From positions 1,612,001 to 1,676,000 of the forward strand of contig NZ_CP069303.1 in assembly GCF_016839145.1 (NCBI RefSeq): a stretch of DNA of 64,000 bases. The letters run 5' to 3'. Below are positions 43,149-51,605 of this stretch, piece after piece (position 1 is the first letter of the stretch; each line of letters opens with the position of its first letter). This stretch comes from Shinella sp. PSBB067. Its GTDB lineage: Bacteria; Pseudomonadota; Alphaproteobacteria; Rhizobiales; Rhizobiaceae. Under the pieces are notes generated by a model. That model saw nothing but the letters and a program-made list of their open reading frames with translations. It did not search any database and had not been told where the DNA came from. The translations under genes were made by a program, and so were the position numbers.

Positions 43149-44540
43149 ATGACATCGACGCGCACGGAAACGGATACATTCGGCCCCATCGAAGTGGACA
43201 ACAGCCGCTATTGGGGCGCGCAGGCCCAGCGCTCGCTCGGCAACTTCAAGATCGGCTGGGAAAAGCAGCCGCTTTCGGTCGTGCGTGCCCTCGGCATCGT
43301 CAAGCAGGCCGCCGCCCGCGCCAACATGGAGCTCGGCCGCCTCGACCCGGCCATCGGCAAGGCCATCACGGAAGCAGCGCAGGAAGTCATCGACGGCAAG
43401 CTCAACGATCATTTCCCGCTCGTCGTCTGGCAGACAGGCTCGGGCACCCAGTCCAACATGAACGCCAACGAGGTGATCTCCAACCGGGCGATCGAGATGC
43501 TCGGCGGCGTCATGGGCTCCAAGAAGCCGGTGCACCCGAACGACCACGTCAACATGAGCCAGTCGTCGAACGACACCTATCCGACGGCCATGCACATCGC
43601 CTGCGCCGAACGCATCGTCCATGACCTCCTGCCGGCGCTCAAGCACCTGCACGCCGCGCTCGAAGCCAAGGTCAAGGCCTTCGACCACATCATCAAGATC
43701 GGCCGCACGCACACGCAGGACGCCACCCCGCTGACCCTCGGCCAGGAATTCTCCGGCTATGCCGCGCAGGTCGCCTCCTCCATCAGGCGCATCGAGCTGA
43801 CGCTGCCGGGCCTTTGCGAGCTCGCCCAGGGCGGCACCGCCGTCGGCACCGGCCTCAACGCCCCGGTCGGCTTTGCGGAAAAGGTCGCCGACCACATCGC
43901 GAAGATCACCGGCATCGCCTTCAAGACCGCGCCGAACAAGTTCGAGGCGCTCGCCGCCCATGATTCGATGGTCTTCTCGCACGGCGCCATCAACGCGGCC
44001 GCCGCTGCGCTCTTCAAGATCGCCAACGACATCCGCTTCCTCGGCTCCGGCCCGCGCTCCGGCCTCGGCGAGCTCGCCCTGCCGGAAAACGAGCCCGGCT
44101 CGTCCATCATGCCCGGCAAGGTGAACCCGACCCAGTGCGAGGCCCTCACCCAGGTCTGCGCCCAGGTCTTCGGCAACCACGCCTCCCTCACCTTCGCCGG
44201 CAGCCAGGGCCATTTCGAGCTCAACGTCTTCAACCCGCTGATGGCCTATAACTTCCTGCAATCCGTCCAGCTCCTGTCGGACGCCGCGATCTCCTTCACC
44301 GACAATTGCGTGACCGGCATCGAGGCGCGCGAGGACAACATCAAGGCCGCGCTCGACCGCTCGCTGATGCTCGTCACCGCGCTCGCCCCGAAGATCGGCT
44401 ACGACAACGCCGCCAAGATCGCCAAGACCGCGCACAAGAACGGCACGACGCTGCGCGAGGAGGCCGTCGGCGGCGGCTACGTCACGAACGAGGAGTTCGA
44501 CGAGGTTGTGCGCCCGGAAAAGATGATCATGCCGGGTTGA
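43149..44540 (+). CDS. fumC: class II fumarate hydratase
   Basis: Interconverts fumarate and malate in the TCA cycle without an iron-sulfur cluster. The 463-residue protein matches the family length. Visible signatures are [53 protein letters not shown], and the fumarase/aspartase superfamily motif [11 protein letters not shown] (around 318). The ATG at 43149 has GGGAAG about 5 bases upstream. A strong terminator follows 29 bases after the stop, so it is probably monocistronic. Confidence 0.97.
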   Translation: MTSTRTETDTFGPIEVDNSRYWGAQAQRSLGNFKIGWEKQPLSVVRALGIVKQAAARANMELGRLDPAIGKAITEAAQEVIDGKLNDHFPLVVWQTGSGTQSNMNANEVISNRAIEMLGGVMGSKKPVHPNDHVNMSQSSNDTYPTAMHIACAERIVHDLLPALKHLHAALEAKVKAFDHIIKIGRTHTQDATPLTLGQEFSGYAAQVASSIRRIELTLPGLCELAQGGTAVGTGLNAPVGFAEKVADHIAKITGIAFKTAPNKFEALAAHDSMVFSHGAINAAAAALFKIANDIRFLGSGPRSGLGELALPENEPGSSIMPGKVNPTQCEALTQVCAQVFGNHASLTFAGSQGHFELNVFNPLMAYNFLQSVQLLSDAAISFTDNCVTGIEAREDNIKAALDRSLMLVTALAPKIGYDNAAKIAKTAHKNGTTLREEAVGGGYVTNEEFDEVVRPEKMIMPG

Positions 44541-44569
44541 AGAAGTTTCCTTGAATATAAACGACCGGA

Positions 44570-44604
44570 AGGCCGCAGATCGTTGGATTTGCGGCCTTTT
44601 TTCA
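44570..44604 (+). terminator. rho-independent terminator of fumC
   Basis: AAGGCCGCA (44570-44578) pairs with TGCGGCCTT (44591-44599), and the T-run reaches 44603. Confidence 0.85.
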
Positions 44605-44707
44605 TAAGGCTTTCCGCTACGGCACACACAACCGTTAATCTTTCCCAAAGCATTTTCGCGGTATTTTACGGGATGGGAGTCAACGAACGGAATCAGGAGC
44701 AGCCGAT

Positions 44708-45778
44708 ATGAACACGGCAGTTGCGCAGAAGGTCCAGGTGCCGGACATCGCGGCACAGGTGACTTACGCCATGCGCATAATGGGCGTTTCTCCCATCCCG
44801 CGGAATTACGAGCTGTTCTACGAAGCCTATATCGGCTCCAATCCCAAGCTGACGCGGGAACTCGCCGCCCTCGGCAGCAAGGCCTCGCAGGAGGAACTGG
44901 ACGAGATCGGCGCGCAATATTTCGGCCATCACCACGGCGCAACCGCCATCGACGGCGTGCACACCAAGATCGTCGGCGAACTGGAGGGTCTGCTGCGCCT
45001 TCTGCGGCAGGAGCAGACCTCGCTCGAAAGCTACAACAGGCTGCTCGACGAGACCTTCGTGCGCATCAACGGCAAGAACGCCACAAGCGTCGACATCATC
45101 AAGAGCGTCATCGGCGTCCTCACGCAGGCCACCGGCGACACCATCACCCAGGGCAAGGAGATGGTCGAGAATGTCACGCAGAAATCGCTCGAGATGGAAA
45201 ACGTCCGCAAGGAGCTGGACGAGTACAAGCGCATCGCCAACACCGATTCGCTGACGCAGCTCTCCAACCGCCGTGCCTTCGACGACAAGCTCTCGGCCAT
45301 CTACAATTCTTCGATGTCGCGCAACGTCACCGCGCTGATCCTCGCCGACATCGACCATTTCAAGAAGATCAACGACACCTACGGCCACCCGGTCGGCGAC
45401 AAGATCCTCGCCTCCGTCGGCAGCCTGATCCGCGCCAATGTGCGCAAGGACATCCTCGTCGCCCGCACCGGCGGCGAGGAGTTCGCCATGATCGTGGAAG
45501 GCAACACAGAAGAAGAGGCGATGGCGATCGCCGAGCGCATCCGCATCGCGCTGGAGCACACGCCCTTCAAGAATTCCAAGACCGGCGTCAACTACGGCCC
45601 CATCACCATCTCGCTCGGCCTGTGCATGGCCTCCTGGGCGGAAGGCCCGGGCGAACTCTATTCCAAGGCCGACATCGCCCTTTATTGCGCCAAGAACGGC
45701 GGCCGGAACAGGACGATGCCTTTCGAGGACGGCATGAAGAAGGATTTCGTCAAGAGCTGGCTCATCTATCGCAAGTAA
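44708..45778 (+). CDS. GGDEF-domain diguanylate cyclase
   Basis: The 356-residue soluble protein has an N-terminal helical region of about 175 residues (with SPIPRNYELFYEAYIG) and a C-terminal GGDEF domain. The active-site loop is RTGGEEF (residues 255-259), and the metal site is in LILADIDHFKK and NDTYGHPVGD. Where the product-inhibition I-site RxxD should be (246-249) it reads RKDI, so feedback inhibition by c-di-GMP is probably lost. No membrane segment or known sensor domain is visible. It is flanked by terminators on both sides, so it is a single-gene unit. Confidence 0.93.
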   Translation: MNTAVAQKVQVPDIAAQVTYAMRIMGVSPIPRNYELFYEAYIGSNPKLTRELAALGSKASQEELDEIGAQYFGHHHGATAIDGVHTKIVGELEGLLRLLRQEQTSLESYNRLLDETFVRINGKNATSVDIIKSVIGVLTQATGDTITQGKEMVENVTQKSLEMENVRKELDEYKRIANTDSLTQLSNRRAFDDKLSAIYNSSMSRNVTALILADIDHFKKINDTYGHPVGDKILASVGSLIRANVRKDILVARTGGEEFAMIVEGNTEEEAMAIAERIRIALEHTPFKNSKTGVNYGPITISLGLCMASWAEGPGELYSKADIALYCAKNGGRNRTMPFEDGMKKDFVKSWLIYRK

Positions 45779-45800
45779 GGCCTTCCCGAACCTGTCCCGA

Positions 45801-45826
45801 AACGGCGCCCCTGCGGCGCCGTTTTG
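45801..45826 (+). terminator. rho-independent terminator of the GGDEF gene
   Basis: AACGGCGCC (45801-45809) pairs perfectly with GGCGCCGTT (45815-45823), followed by TTTGCATTTT. It begins 22 bases after the stop. Confidence 0.85.
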
Positions 45827-45915
45827 CATTTTGGCAACGAAACGTCTCCCATCGCGGAATTCGGCGGAACCGTGGCGGCATCCGAGCGTTTCCACGGCAA
45901 AAGGAGGTACGTGCC

Positions 45916-45993
45916 ATGCAAACCGGATTTCTCGAAATGACGATGATCGCCGCCCTGATGGTCAGCAGCCTCATCTGGATCCAGCCCTTCTGA
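45916..45993 (+). CDS. 25-residue hydrophobic small protein
   Basis: An ATG at 45916 preceded by a consensus SD (AAGGAGGT, 8 bases away) opens a 25-codon frame ending at TGA 45991-45993. The product (starting MQTGFLEMTMIAALMV and ending WIQPF) is almost wholly hydrophobic after residue 6, enough for one membrane helix. It lies after the GGDEF terminator and before a convergent gene. The strength of the ribosome binding site is the main argument that it is real. Function is unknown, and I recognise no family. Confidence 0.55.
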   Translation: MQTGFLEMTMIAALMVSSLIWIQPF

Positions 45994-46001
45994 CCATGCT
46001 G

Positions 46002-46910
46002 TCAGGCGGCGATGCGCCGCCTGTCCTCGGCCAGGAAATCGACGATGCGCGCGATGACGGGCTCGGCCGAGACGATGCGGCGGTGGCCGAGGCCGTTTGC
46101 CCATTCGAGCGTGACATTCGCGCCTGAGGCGGCATAGCGCCGGGCATGCAACGCCGGCACCTCCTTGTCGTCCTCGGCATGGATGACGAGGATCGGCGCA
46201 TCGAGCCGCCCCGCCCCGCGCGCCGCATCGAACGCCGAAAGCGGCGCGCCGGCGATATGCTCGATATGCCCTTCCAGCGCCGCCTGCGCCGGCGGCCCAA
46301 GCCTCAGCAGGCGTCCCAGGTCCTTGAACAGCCAGCTCATCTCGCTCGGCGAGCCGATGGTGACGAGCCGGCGCGGCCGGTGCGCGGGAACCGACGGCAC
46401 GAGGCCGCTCGCCGCGCAGGCGAGCGAGGCGCCGCCGAAGGAATGGCCGCAGAAATAATCGAACCCGCCGAAGCGTTGCCAGGCCGCATCGATGGCGCGC
46501 ACGGCCATCGGCAGCGTCAGCGTGCGCCCGCGCGAGGCGCCGTGCCCCGGCAGGTCGAGCGCCACCACCTCATGCCCGGCGGCGACCAGCCGCTCCGTCA
46601 GGGCGGCAAGATAGGCCGCCCGCGATCCCCAGCCATGCACGACGAGAACGCGCCCGGCCGACGCCGCGTGGTCGCGCGCGGCAAAGCGATGCGCAACGGC
46701 CGTCCCGCCGGCGAAGGAGAGTTCGACGCGCTGCGCCTGCCGCATCCAGCCCTGCGAGCGCGCGAACAGCGCCTTCTCCTTCGCCGTCCGCGGCCGGCGC
46801 GCGGGCGTCGTCGCGAAGAGGCGGAAGGCGACGCGGCCGGCCGCATAGGGAGAAACGGCGGCGATGCCGGACAGTGCGCGCCGGATGACCTTCAAGCCAA
46901 AGGATGCCAT
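46002..46910 (-). CDS. alpha/beta hydrolase
   Basis: The 302-residue protein has the alpha/beta hydrolase core. The oxyanion strand is VLVVHGWGSRAAY (about 88-100), the nucleophile elbow is CGHSFGGAS with Ser157, the acid is Asp247 or Asp248 in HAEDDKEVP, and the base is His276 in GLGHRRI. An N-terminal stretch of 60 residues is basic and amphipathic. The substrate is unknown. It is divergent from a MarR regulator with 48 bases between starts and a palindrome in the gap, so it is the probable target of that regulator. Confidence 0.88.
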   Translation of the reverse strand: MASFGLKVIRRALSGIAAVSPYAAGRVAFRLFATTPARRPRTAKEKALFARSQGWMRQAQRVELSFAGGTAVAHRFAARDHAASAGRVLVVHGWGSRAAYLAALTERLVAAGHEVVALDLPGHGASRGRTLTLPMAVRAIDAAWQRFGGFDYFCGHSFGGASLACAASGLVPSVPAHRPRRLVTIGSPSEMSWLFKDLGRLLRLGPPAQAALEGHIEHIAGAPLSAFDAARGAGRLDAPILVIHAEDDKEVPALHARRYAASGANVTLEWANGLGHRRIVSAEPVIARIVDFLAEDRRRIAA

Positions 46911-46929
46911 AGTGGGAATTCCAAAAAAA

Positions 46930-46945
46930 TGTTCAACACTGAACA
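46930..46945. promoter_or_regulatory. operator-like palindrome between hydrolase and MarR genes
   Basis: TGTTCA (46930-46935) and TGAACA (46940-46945) form a perfect inverted repeat with a 4-base spacer (ACAC), in the 48-base divergent gap. Size and placement fit a MarR dimer site that would control both genes. Confidence 0.55.
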
Positions 46946-46958
46946 ATAAAGTACAACG

Positions 46959-47438
46959 ATGAACGAAAATCAACCCTTCCCCTGGGATCACCCGCGTTTT
47001 CGCAGCTGGATCGGCGTGGCGCGCGCATGCCAGCTCATGCAGCAGGCGATGACGCGGGCGATCGCCGATCTCGGTATCAAGACGCCGCATCTCGACATCC
47101 TGATCAACCTCTACCGCTTCGACGGCATCTCCCAGCAGGAGCTGGCCCGCAAGCTGCTCGTCGGCCGCTCGAACATGAGCATGCTCCTGCCGCAGCTCGA
47201 ACGGCGCGGCCTGATCGTCCGCAGGCCCGACGCGAAGGACAAGCGCGTGCTGCGCCTTTCCTTGACCGAGGCCGGCCGCGACCTGACCCGGCAGGCAATG
47301 GCCATCCAGACCGGCATGATCGAGCGCATCCTCTCGCAGACACCCGCCGACCGCTGCCTTCAGGTCGCAGAAGCCATGGAGGACATCATCCGCATCCTCC
47401 AGGCGATGGAAGGCGATGAGGTCGCGGACGAGGATTAG
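46959..47438 (+). CDS. MarR-family transcriptional regulator
   Basis: The 159-residue protein has the MarR winged helix-turn-helix: LDILINLYRFDGISQQELARKLLVGRSNMSMLLP (about 45-78), the wing RRGLIVRRPDAKDKRVLRLSL and LTEAG, with flanking dimerisation helices. It probably represses itself and the divergent hydrolase in response to a small molecule. Its stop codon overlaps the stop of the convergent antiporter gene by 4 bases. Confidence 0.92.
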   Translation: MNENQPFPWDHPRFRSWIGVARACQLMQQAMTRAIADLGIKTPHLDILINLYRFDGISQQELARKLLVGRSNMSMLLPQLERRGLIVRRPDAKDKRVLRLSLTEAGRDLTRQAMAIQTGMIERILSQTPADRCLQVAEAMEDIIRILQAMEGDEVADED

Positions 47439-49267
47439 TCGCTTGCCTCATCTTCCTGCGCGTGGCGCTGGCGGCCCTCTTCCGCGGCCGCCCGTTCGCG
47501 CGCGGTGCGTGCGGCGACGATGTCGGCCGGCTGGACATTGCCGCGGATGAGCTGGCGGCCGGCATAGATGCCGCCGACGGTTTCTAGCGCCAGGCGCTCC
47601 CGGTCGACGTCGCGGAAGTCCTCCACCACCTCGGCGGCAAGGTCGTCGTCCTCGCCGAGCGCCTTGAGCGTCTCGCGGCTGAAGAGCAGGGCCGATTCGA
47701 AGGTCTCGCGGATCTGGAAGTCGACGCCGGCATGGACGAGGTCGATGGCGTGGCCGCGGTCATAGGCACGGGCAAGCAGCGGCACGAGCGGGAATTCCTC
47801 GTGCACGACCTCCGCGATCTTCACCGCGGCTTCCTTGTCGTCGACGCAGATGAGGATCGCTTTCGCCGTCGCCGCGCCCGCGGCATGCAGGATGTCGATG
47901 CGCGAACCGTCGCCGTAATAGACCTTGAAGCCGAAGTCCGAGGCGTCGCGCACGAACTCCGCGTCCTTGTCGATCAGCGACAGCGTGTAGCCGCGGGCCA
48001 GCAGCGGCTGGCTGACGATCTGCCCGAAGCGGCCGAAGCCGATCATCAGCACCGTGCCCTCGACATTCTCCGGCAGCGTCAGCCCCTCGGTGGAGGGCTG
48101 GCTCTTGGGCACAAGCCGGTCGTGCAGGATGACGAAGAGCGGCGTCAGCACCATCGAGATGATGATGGTCGCCGTCAGGATGGCGTTCTGCTCGCCATTG
48201 AGGATGCCGGCGGCAACGGCGGCGGCATAGAGCACGAAGGCGAACTCGCCGCCCTGCGCCATCAGCACGGCGCGCTCCAGGCTCTCGCTGTGGCAGGTGC
48301 CGAGAAGGCGCGCAACGGCATAGATCAGCAGCGTCTTGGCGACCATGTAGCCGACGACGCTCGCCACCACGAGCTGCCAGTTGGCGGCGATGACGGAGAG
48401 GTCGATCGCCATGCCGACGCCGAGGAAGAACAGGCCGAGCAGGATGCCGCGGAACGGCTCGATGTCGGCTTCGAGCTGATGGCGGAAGGACGATTCGGAC
48501 AGGAGCACGCCGGCCAGGAAGGCGCCCATGGCCATGGAGAGCCCCGAGAGCTGCATGGCAAGCGCCGAGCCGAGCACCACGAGCAGCGCCGCCGCCGTCA
48601 TCACCTCGCGCGCCCCGGATGCCGCCAGCACCCGGAAGAGCGGGTTCAGCAGGTACCGCCCGGCCAGCACCAGCGCGGCGATGGCGCCGATGGCGATGGC
48701 GATCGACAGCCAGCGGTCGGACGCATCCGTCGCCGCCGCCCCGGTACCGAGCAGCGCGACGATGGCGAGCAGCGGCACGATGGCAAGATCCTCGAAGAGC
48801 AGGATCGCGATGATGCGCTGCCCCTTGAGCGTGGAGAGTGTCCCCCTCTCCTGCAGCATCTGCATGACGATGGCGGTCGAGGTCAGCACGAAGCCGGTGC
48901 CGGCGACGAAGGAGGGAATGAGCGGGAAGCCGAAGGCAAGCCCGATCCCGGTGAGCGCCGCCATGGCGCCGAGCACCTGGAACGTCCCGAGCCCGAAGAT
49001 GTCCTTGCGCATGCCCCAGAGCCGGGAGGGCTGCATTTCAAGGCCGATGATGAAGAGGAACATCACGACGCCGAGCTCGGCGACATGGATGATCGCCTGG
49101 GGATCGGAGAAGAAGCCGAAGCCGAACGGGCCGATCGCCAGGCCCGCAGCAAGGTAGCCGAGCACCGAGCCGAGGCCGATCTTCTTGAAGACCGGCACGG
49201 CGGCGACGCCCGCCGCCAGCAGCACGACAACCTGGGTGAGATCGTTTGCGTTCGCTTCTGCTGCCAA
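47435..49267 (-). CDS. CPA2 monovalent cation:proton antiporter, Kef-like
   Basis: The 610-residue inner-membrane protein has about 12 membrane segments (10-390) with LGYLAAGLAIGPFGFG, LTSTAIVMQML, LFEDLAIVPLL and LMAQGGEFAFVLY, typical of CPA2 exchangers. An RCK/TrkA-N domain (about 405-525) follows with GFGRFGQIV, YGDGSRIDILHAAG and the end of a Rossmann fold. A charged tail completes it. Kef systems release K+ in exchange for H+ and are gated by glutathione adducts. No KefF/KefG partner is beside it. Ion specificity is not shown by sequence. Confidence 0.9.
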   Translation of the reverse strand: MAAEANANDLTQVVVLLAAGVAAVPVFKKIGLGSVLGYLAAGLAIGPFGFGFFSDPQAIIHVAELGVVMFLFIIGLEMQPSRLWGMRKDIFGLGTFQVLGAMAALTGIGLAFGFPLIPSFVAGTGFVLTSTAIVMQMLQERGTLSTLKGQRIIAILLFEDLAIVPLLAIVALLGTGAAATDASDRWLSIAIAIGAIAALVLAGRYLLNPLFRVLAASGAREVMTAAALLVVLGSALAMQLSGLSMAMGAFLAGVLLSESSFRHQLEADIEPFRGILLGLFFLGVGMAIDLSVIAANWQLVVASVVGYMVAKTLLIYAVARLLGTCHSESLERAVLMAQGGEFAFVLYAAAVAAGILNGEQNAILTATIIISMVLTPLFVILHDRLVPKSQPSTEGLTLPENVEGTVLMIGFGRFGQIVSQPLLARGYTLSLIDKDAEFVRDASDFGFKVYYGDGSRIDILHAAGAATAKAILICVDDKEAAVKIAEVVHEEFPLVPLLARAYDRGHAIDLVHAGVDFQIRETFESALLFSRETLKALGEDDDLAAEVVEDFRDVDRERLALETVGGIYAGRQLIRGNVQPADIVAARTARERAAAEEGRQRHAQEDEASD

Positions 49268-49325
49268 AGGGCATCTCCCGTTCGTGTTTGGGGTGGACGC
49301 TACCTCGGGCAGGCAGTCCGGTGGA

Positions 49326-49700
49326 TCATCGCGGCTTTTCGGAAATATCGCGGCTCATGCCCTTCTCCGCAAGCTCGCGCTCGTAATCGGCAAAGAGGTC
49401 CGGGCCCTTTTCCCCGAGTTCCCTGAGATAGGACCACGTATAGATGCCGGTATCGTGAAAGTCGTCGAAGCCGATGCGGACGGCGTAGTTGCCGGTCGGG
49501 ATCATGGAGATGATGGCGACGTTGCGCTTGCCCGGCACCGTCACCTTCTGCCCCGGCCCGTGGCCCTGCACTTCGGCGGATGGCGAAAGCACGCGCAGCA
49601 GTTCGGCGGAAAGATCGAAGCTCACACCGTCGTTGAAGGTGACGAGAAGGCGCTGTCGGTCCTTGGACACACGCAGCTCGGTCGGCCAGAGTTCGCTCAT
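49326..49700 (-). CDS. DUF971 (GBBH-like N-terminal domain) protein
   Basis: The 124-residue protein is a single DUF971 domain: WPTELRVSKDRQRLLVTF, FDLSAELLRVLSPSAEVQGHG, then VAIISMIPTGNYAVRIGFDDFHDTGIYTWSYL. The same fold forms the N-terminal part of gamma-butyrobetaine hydroxylase, and free-standing members have been linked to iron-sulfur or Mrp/ApbC-type proteins. The role here is unknown. It is divergent from moaA, with 140 bases between starts. Confidence 0.9.
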   Translation of the reverse strand: MSELWPTELRVSKDRQRLLVTFNDGVSFDLSAELLRVLSPSAEVQGHGPGQKVTVPGKRNVAIISMIPTGNYAVRIGFDDFHDTGIYTWSYLRELGEKGPDLFADYERELAEKGMSRDISEKPR

Positions 49701-49840
49701 GCCTGATCCCTTTCCATTCGATTTCGCGAAGGACTATGCCGCAAGCCGGGGATGCGCAAGGTCGAAAATGCTGTCATAATCGCCGCATCGGCTTGACGGA
49801 GCGCGCCCCGCGCACGACATGTCGATAAAGGAGACGTAGT

Positions 49841-50887
49841 TTGAATTCGCATGCAGGACCCTGGAATGGCGCGAACGCGCTCGCGCGATCCGAAGCGCCG
49901 ATGATCGACCCCTTCGGACGGGCGATCACCTATCTGCGCGTCTCGGTCACCGACCGCTGCGATTTCCGCTGCACCTACTGCATGGCGGAAAACATGACCT
50001 TCCTGCCGAAGAAGGATCTTCTCACGCTGGAAGAACTGAACCGGCTCTGTTCCGCCTTCATCGCCAAGGGCGTGCGCAAGCTGCGCCTGACGGGCGGCGA
50101 ACCGCTGGTGCGCAAGAACATCATGCATCTCGTGCGCGAACTCGGCACCCATGTCCATGCCGGCCGCCTCGACGAGCTGACGCTGACGACGAACGGCTCC
50201 CAGCTTGCAAGACACGCGGCCAAGCTTGTCGACTGCGGCGTGCGCCGCATCAACGTCTCGCTCGACACGCTCGATGCGGAAAAGTTCAAGACCATCACCC
50301 GCTGGGGCGAGCTTTCCAAGGTCCTGGAGGGCATCGACGCGGCGCAGGCGGCGGGCCTCAAGATCAAGATCAACGCCGTGGCGCTGAAGGACTTCAACGA
50401 CCGCGAAATCCCCGAGCTGATGCGCTGGGCGCACGGCCGCGGCATGGACCTCACCCTCATCGAGACCATGCCGATGGGCGAGATCGAGGAGGACCGCACG
50501 GACCGCTACCTGCCGCTCTCGCAAATGCGCGCCCGGCTCGCCGAGGACTTCACCCTCACCGAAAACGCCTACCGCACCGGCGGCCCGGCGCGCTACGTCA
50601 CGGTCGGGGAAACCGGCGGGCGCCTCGGCTTCATCACGCCGATGACGCACAATTTCTGCGAAAGCTGCAACCGCGTCCGCCTCACCTGCACCGGCACGCT
50701 CTACATGTGCCTCGGCCAGAACGACGCGGCCGACCTTCGCCTGCCGCTGCGCGCCAGCGAGGACGACGCCCTCCTCTCGCAGGCGATCGACGAGGCGATC
50801 GGCCGCAAGCCGAAGGGCCACGATTTCATCATCGACCGCCGCAACCGCCCGGCCGTCGCCCGCCACATGAGCGTCACCGGCGGCTGA
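49841..50887 (+). CDS. moaA: GTP 3',8-cyclase (molybdenum cofactor biosynthesis protein A)
   Basis: A 348-residue radical-SAM enzyme that starts molybdopterin synthesis from GTP. The N-terminal cluster is Cys40-x3-Cys44-x2-Cys47 ([11 protein letters not shown]). The C-terminal cluster is Cys273-x2-Cys276-x13-Cys290 ([12 protein letters not shown]...YMC). LTGGEPLVR and the required C-terminal Gly-Gly are present. The start is TTG 49841 with AAAGGAGAC closely upstream. ATG 49901 (MIDPFGR) would drop a 20-residue extension that rhizobial homologues usually have. mobA and mobB lie 4.6 kb downstream. Confidence 0.95.
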   Translation: MNSHAGPWNGANALARSEAPMIDPFGRAITYLRVSVTDRCDFRCTYCMAENMTFLPKKDLLTLEELNRLCSAFIAKGVRKLRLTGGEPLVRKNIMHLVRELGTHVHAGRLDELTLTTNGSQLARHAAKLVDCGVRRINVSLDTLDAEKFKTITRWGELSKVLEGIDAAQAAGLKIKINAVALKDFNDREIPELMRWAHGRGMDLTLIETMPMGEIEEDRTDRYLPLSQMRARLAEDFTLTENAYRTGGPARYVTVGETGGRLGFITPMTHNFCESCNRVRLTCTGTLYMCLGQNDAADLRLPLRASEDDALLSQAIDEAIGRKPKGHDFIIDRRNRPAVARHMSVTGG

Positions 50888-50906
50888 TCGCCGGAACGGA
50901 GGCCAG

Positions 50907-51545
50907 GTGAAACACCTTCTAGCAGCCCTCCTCTGCACCGCCCTTCCCGCGCCCGGCTTCACCGCCGACCGCCCGGCCGGCATCGCCGCCGCCGAGGTCA
51001 TCGCCAAAGCGGCCCTCGGCGAGAATTGCGACATGAACGGCATGGAGGAGGTTCCGATGGCCGGGCCCGAGGCGGAAGGCTTCGCCCATTCCGTCTACCG
51101 CTTCTCCTACAAGCCCGCCTACGACCCCGAAGGCGAGGATGTTCAGGCCGAGCTCTACCTGCTCTTCTGCGGCTCCGGCGCCTACAATATCCGCAATGCC
51201 GTCGTGCTGAAGACGAGCAACGACGATACGCCGAAGCTCATCGCCTTTGCCATGCCCGACGTCGACTACAGCTATACGGACGACAACCGGAACAGGCTGA
51301 AGGCCGATCCGACCGTGCGCGGTTTCCGCGCAACGCCGCTCCTGGTGAACGCCGGTTTCGACGAGAAGAGCCGGACCATCAACAGCCACACCGCATGGCG
51401 CGGCATCGGCGACGCCTGGGACAGCGGTGAATGGGCATTCCGCAACGGCGATTTCGTGCTGACCCGCTTCGAATTCGACCCCACCTATGGCGACCCCCTG
51501 CCGGACGTTCCGGAAAGCTACGTCGTCTACGAGGCGGGCAGGTAG
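50907..51545 (+). CDS. secreted DUF1176-like protein
   Basis: The 212-residue protein has a signal peptide (LLAALLCTALPAPGFTA, cleavage before DRPAG). The body has AELYLLFCGSGAYNI, ATPLLVNAGFDEKSRTI, WRGIGDAWDSGEWAF and LTRFEFDPTYGDPLPD, resembling the C-terminal half of DUF1176 proteins. It has two cysteines in the mature part. Function is unknown. The GTG start has GGAGG 5 bases upstream and lies 19 bases after moaA, so it is probably co-transcribed. Confidence 0.75.
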   Translation: MKHLLAALLCTALPAPGFTADRPAGIAAAEVIAKAALGENCDMNGMEEVPMAGPEAEGFAHSVYRFSYKPAYDPEGEDVQAELYLLFCGSGAYNIRNAVVLKTSNDDTPKLIAFAMPDVDYSYTDDNRNRLKADPTVRGFRATPLLVNAGFDEKSRTINSHTAWRGIGDAWDSGEWAFRNGDFVLTRFEFDPTYGDPLPDVPESYVVYEAGR

Positions 51546-51556
51546 GGCCCGATGTA

Positions 51557-51584
51557 AAAACGGCCGGGCTTCCGCCCGGCCGCC
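51557..51584 (-). terminator. intrinsic terminator of the chemoreceptor gene
   Basis: CGGCCGGGC (51562-51570), loop TTCC, GCCCGGCCG (51575-51583). On the minus strand it is followed by a run of five Ts. It may also slow plus-strand transcripts from the moaA side. Confidence 0.75.
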
Positions 51585-51605
51585 TCCAACCGAAAGATTT
51601 TGCCC

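Noticed and set aside
49701..49840. Possible molybdenum-cofactor riboswitch or sigma-70 promoter (CTTGAC near 49792) before moaA
   Set aside because: No recognisable Moco riboswitch core was seen, and no acceptable -10 element lies at 16-18 bases from CTTGAC.
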